A stretch of DNA of 64,000 nucleotides from Bdellovibrionales bacterium (GTDB lineage Bacteria; Bdellovibrionota; Bdellovibrionia; Bdellovibrionales; UBA1609). The translations under genes were made by a program, and so were the position numbers. A model generated the notes under the pieces. That model was given only the letters and a program-made list of their open reading frames with translations. It had not been told where the DNA came from and searched no databases. Positions 62,115 to 64,000 of the stretch are shown here, in pieces (the stretch's first letter is position 1; each line of letters begins with the position of its first letter). The stretch is from contig JADJNU010000001.1 of NCBI GenBank assembly GCA_016714165.1, positions 434,001 through 498,000 on the forward strand, in the 5' to 3' direction.

Positions 62115-64000
62115 CTAGGAAAATCTGAGGTAAACTTCGTGTTCTTTCCCGTCGTCGACGAGATGGATTTTTTGTGCCTCAGTGATGCTCTGAAGCGTGT
62201 CGAGCTGAATATGCAAAACGTAGGTGCTGCTCTTGTACTTGTATCGAATCTTAAATTGCTTCCACTCTGGTGGCACACAGGGTTTAATGAGAATCTTACT
62301 CCCCATGACTTGAAAGCCCAGTATGTTTTCGATCCCAGCTCGGTACAGCCAGCCAGCTGCTCCGGTGTACCAGCTCCAGCCGCCACGTCCGGCATTTGGC
62401 TCCTCCGAATAAACATCCCCTGGTACAACATAAGGTTCGATTTTATAACGATTCACGCTGGCCAAATCAGTGGACCGCTGAATCGGATTCAAAAAGGAAA
62501 AGAGTTTCCAGGCTCGTTCTCGATCACCAAGAAGGGCCGCCGCAACGACTACCCAGCTGGCAGCATGAGTGTATTGACCCCCATTTTCGCGTACCCCCGG
62601 CAGGTAGCCTTTAACGTAGCCTGGATCCAAATTCGTTTGATCAAAGGGTGGAGTGAACAATAAAATTAATTCTTCGTTGGATTTGACAAGTCTTTCATAG
62701 ACAGATTCCATAGCTCTTCGCACGCGATCAAACTGGCCAGCGCCTGACATAACGGCCCAAGTCTGCGAGAGCGAATCAATTTGACACTCAGAGTTTTCAG
62801 CGGAACCAAGTGGTGTTCCGTCATCAAAGTAGGCTCGTCGATACCAAGATCCATCCCAAGCATTTTTCTCAGTTGATTCTGCGAGGTGAGTCGCATGCGC
62901 TTTCCACCTTGTGGCTCGCTTCTCATCATTTTTGCGCTCAGCGAGTTTTGCAAAATTCTTTAGATTTGAAATTAAAAACCAAGCCAGCCAGACGCTTTCG
63001 CCTTGACCTTTGATGCCGACAAGATTCATTCCATCATTCCAGTCTCCGCCGCCCATGAGCGGAAGTCCGTGCTCACCAAGTTTGAGGCTCTTATCGAGTG
63101 CACGTGCGCAATGCTCATAAAGAGAAGCCTTTTGGACAGAAACATCTGGAAGGAAGTAATTGTCCTCTTGATCAGGGAGAAGTGATGGTCCCTCGAGAAA
63201 AGGTACCAATTCATCTAAAATAGAATGGTCCTGGGTAACATCAAGGTAGCGTGAAACAACATACGGCAGCCAAAGGAGATCATCTGAGAAACGAGTTCTG
63301 ACACCTCGACCTGCTGGAGGATGCCACCAATGCTGCACGTCTCCCTCGATAAACTGGCGACTTGCGGCTCGTAATATCTGTTCGCGTGCCATTGAAGGAG
63401 CAGTGAGCAGGACGGCCATGACGTCTTGCAGTTGGTCTCTGAACCCGAAGGCTCCTCCGGCCTGGTAGAAGGCAGCGCGCGCCCAAATGCGGCAGGCGAT
63501 CGTTTGATAGAGAAGCCATCGATTGAGGATCAGGTCAAGACTTCGATCTGGAGTTTCAACTTGAACTGTTTCAAGAAGGCTGTTCCACTGAATTTTCACG
63601 CGCTCAAATTCATGGTTGAGGTCGATTTCCTCTCGCAAAAGCTTGATCAACTTTCGTGCTGAAACTCGATCATCGGCTTGTCCAAGGACAAAAATAACCT
63701 CTATGACTTTGCCGGGTGGAATTTTAACTTCTGTCTGTAGAGCTGCACAGGGATCCAAGCCACAGCCGGAAACATTGAGAAATGGTTTGTCACAAAAAAT
63801 ACCGACGGGCTGAGATAAATCCGAATTTCTCCCGATAAATTCAGTTCGGTCGCAAGTGAATGAGCTGTGTTTTTGAAGAACTGCACTAAACGCCACTTTC
63901 ATTCCGTATTCCGGATTTCTTGGATTGAGGGCGAAGATGGCCTGCGAAGACTCGTCGAACTCAGTGATCGTCGTAGGTGCCATGGTAGAGCGTGAAAACC
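62115..64000 (-). CDS. C-terminal part of a GH94 cyclic beta-1,2-glucan synthase-like enzyme
   Basis: The frame is open to the window edge, so the N-terminus is missing; at least 628 residues are visible. It is the glycoside-phosphorylase (GH94) region: FRDQLQDVMAVLL, WWHPPAGRGVRTRFSDDLLW, GLPLMGGGDWNDGMN with the general-acid Asp, YVKGYLPGVRENGGQYTHAA and GGWSWYTGAAGWLYR. NdvB/ChvB proteins use such a domain to set the ring size of periplasmic cyclic beta-1,2-glucan. A free cellobiose- or chitobiose-phosphorylase is possible, but the rather long lead-in favours the synthase. Confidence 0.85.
   Translation of the reverse strand, partial: FSRSTMAPTTITEFDESSQAIFALNPRNPEYGMKVAFSAVLQKHSSFTCDRTEFIGRNSDLSQPVGIFCDKPFLNVSGCGLDPCAALQTEVKIPPGKVIEVIFVLGQADDRVSARKLIKLLREEIDLNHEFERVKIQWNSLLETVQVETPDRSLDLILNRWLLYQTIACRIWARAAFYQAGGAFGFRDQLQDVMAVLLTAPSMAREQILRAASRQFIEGDVQHWWHPPAGRGVRTRFSDDLLWLPYVVSRYLDVTQDHSILDELVPFLEGPSLLPDQEDNYFLPDVSVQKASLYEHCARALDKSLKLGEHGLPLMGGGDWNDGMNLVGIKGQGESVWLAWFLISNLKNFAKLAERKNDEKRATRWKAHATHLAESTEKNAWDGSWYRRAYFDDGTPLGSAENSECQIDSLSQTWAVMSGAGQFDRVRRAMESVYERLVKSNEELILLFTPPFDQTNLDPGYVKGYLPGVRENGGQYTHAASWVVVAAALLGDRERAWKLFSFLNPIQRSTDLASVNRYKIEPYVVPGDVYSEEPNAGRGGWSWYTGAAGWLYRAGIENILGFQVMGSKILIKPCVPPEWKQFKIRYKYKSSTYVLHIQLDTLQSITEAQKIHLVDDGKEHEVYLRFS

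Overview
The window is about 64 kb of a Gram-negative bacterial chromosome. It carries lipoprotein-release (LolC/E), Mla/MCE lipid-transport, TolC and RND genes, many signal peptides and several lipoproteins. The gene mix (large Calx-beta and beta-propeller lipoproteins, DapD-type lysine/DAP synthesis, a murein-peptide amidase, cell-wall hydrolases) suggests a Bdellovibrionota or other former delta-proteobacterial lineage. That placement is inference; no 16S rRNA or other decisive marker is present.

Layout. 1-4.2 kb: a small biosynthetic operon (ATP-grasp ligase, LysA-type PLP decarboxylase, acyl carrier protein, fatty-acid desaturase). 4.2-7.5 kb: a giant Calx-beta/propeller lipoprotein on the minus strand. 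7.5-21.5 kb: core chromosome (SDR, tRNA-Ala(GGC), RidA, Mla transporter mlaE-F-D, LolC/E, dapD, murein amidase, aspartokinase, a deleted lysA, DUF502, murI, a GMP-reductase-like enzyme). 21.7-29.3 kb: an integrated island bounded by two half tRNA-Leu genes. It holds a small ORF, a tyrosine recombinase, an intact tRNA-Leu(UAA) interrupted by a 208-nt group I intron, a TolC/MFP/MacB tripartite exporter and an IS3-family element. 29.3-30.5 kb: decayed toxin-antitoxin and other remnants plus a 10-bp minisatellite. 30.5-37.7 kb: a GNAT/PaiB/HD operon, then an ArsR-controlled RND efflux operon with no adaptor gene. 37.8-43.5 kb: secreted proteins, including an 8-residue-repeat protein and a TAXI plus VWA pair. 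43.6-47.6 kb: a folate operon (CADD-type pABA protein, FolB, FolKP, FolC2-like ligase) beside a divergent LysR gene. 47.8-49.9 kb: an AT-rich amidohydrolase fused to a zincin-like domain. 50-56.5 kb: LysR with a Tat-exported intradiol dioxygenase, and more secreted or lipoprotein genes. 56.9-61.1 kb: M14-like peptidase, alpha/beta hydrolase, an OlsB/OlsA-like lipid pair and a PHP enzyme. 62.1-64 kb: the C-terminal part of a GH94 cyclic beta-glucan synthase.

The most interesting items are the tRNA-Leu group I intron within a mosaic of tRNA fragments, and the folate operon, whose gene content matches that of Chlamydia (CADD-FolB-FolKP-FolC2) with the known CADD functional residues conserved.

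Caution. At least eleven conserved genes, several of them housekeeping, carry one-base frameshifts, mostly in short homopolymers. This looks more like residual sequencing or assembly error than decay, so broken genes here should be resequenced before being called pseudogenes. The nonsense codons in the toxin-antitoxin remnants and the deletion in lysA are of a different kind.
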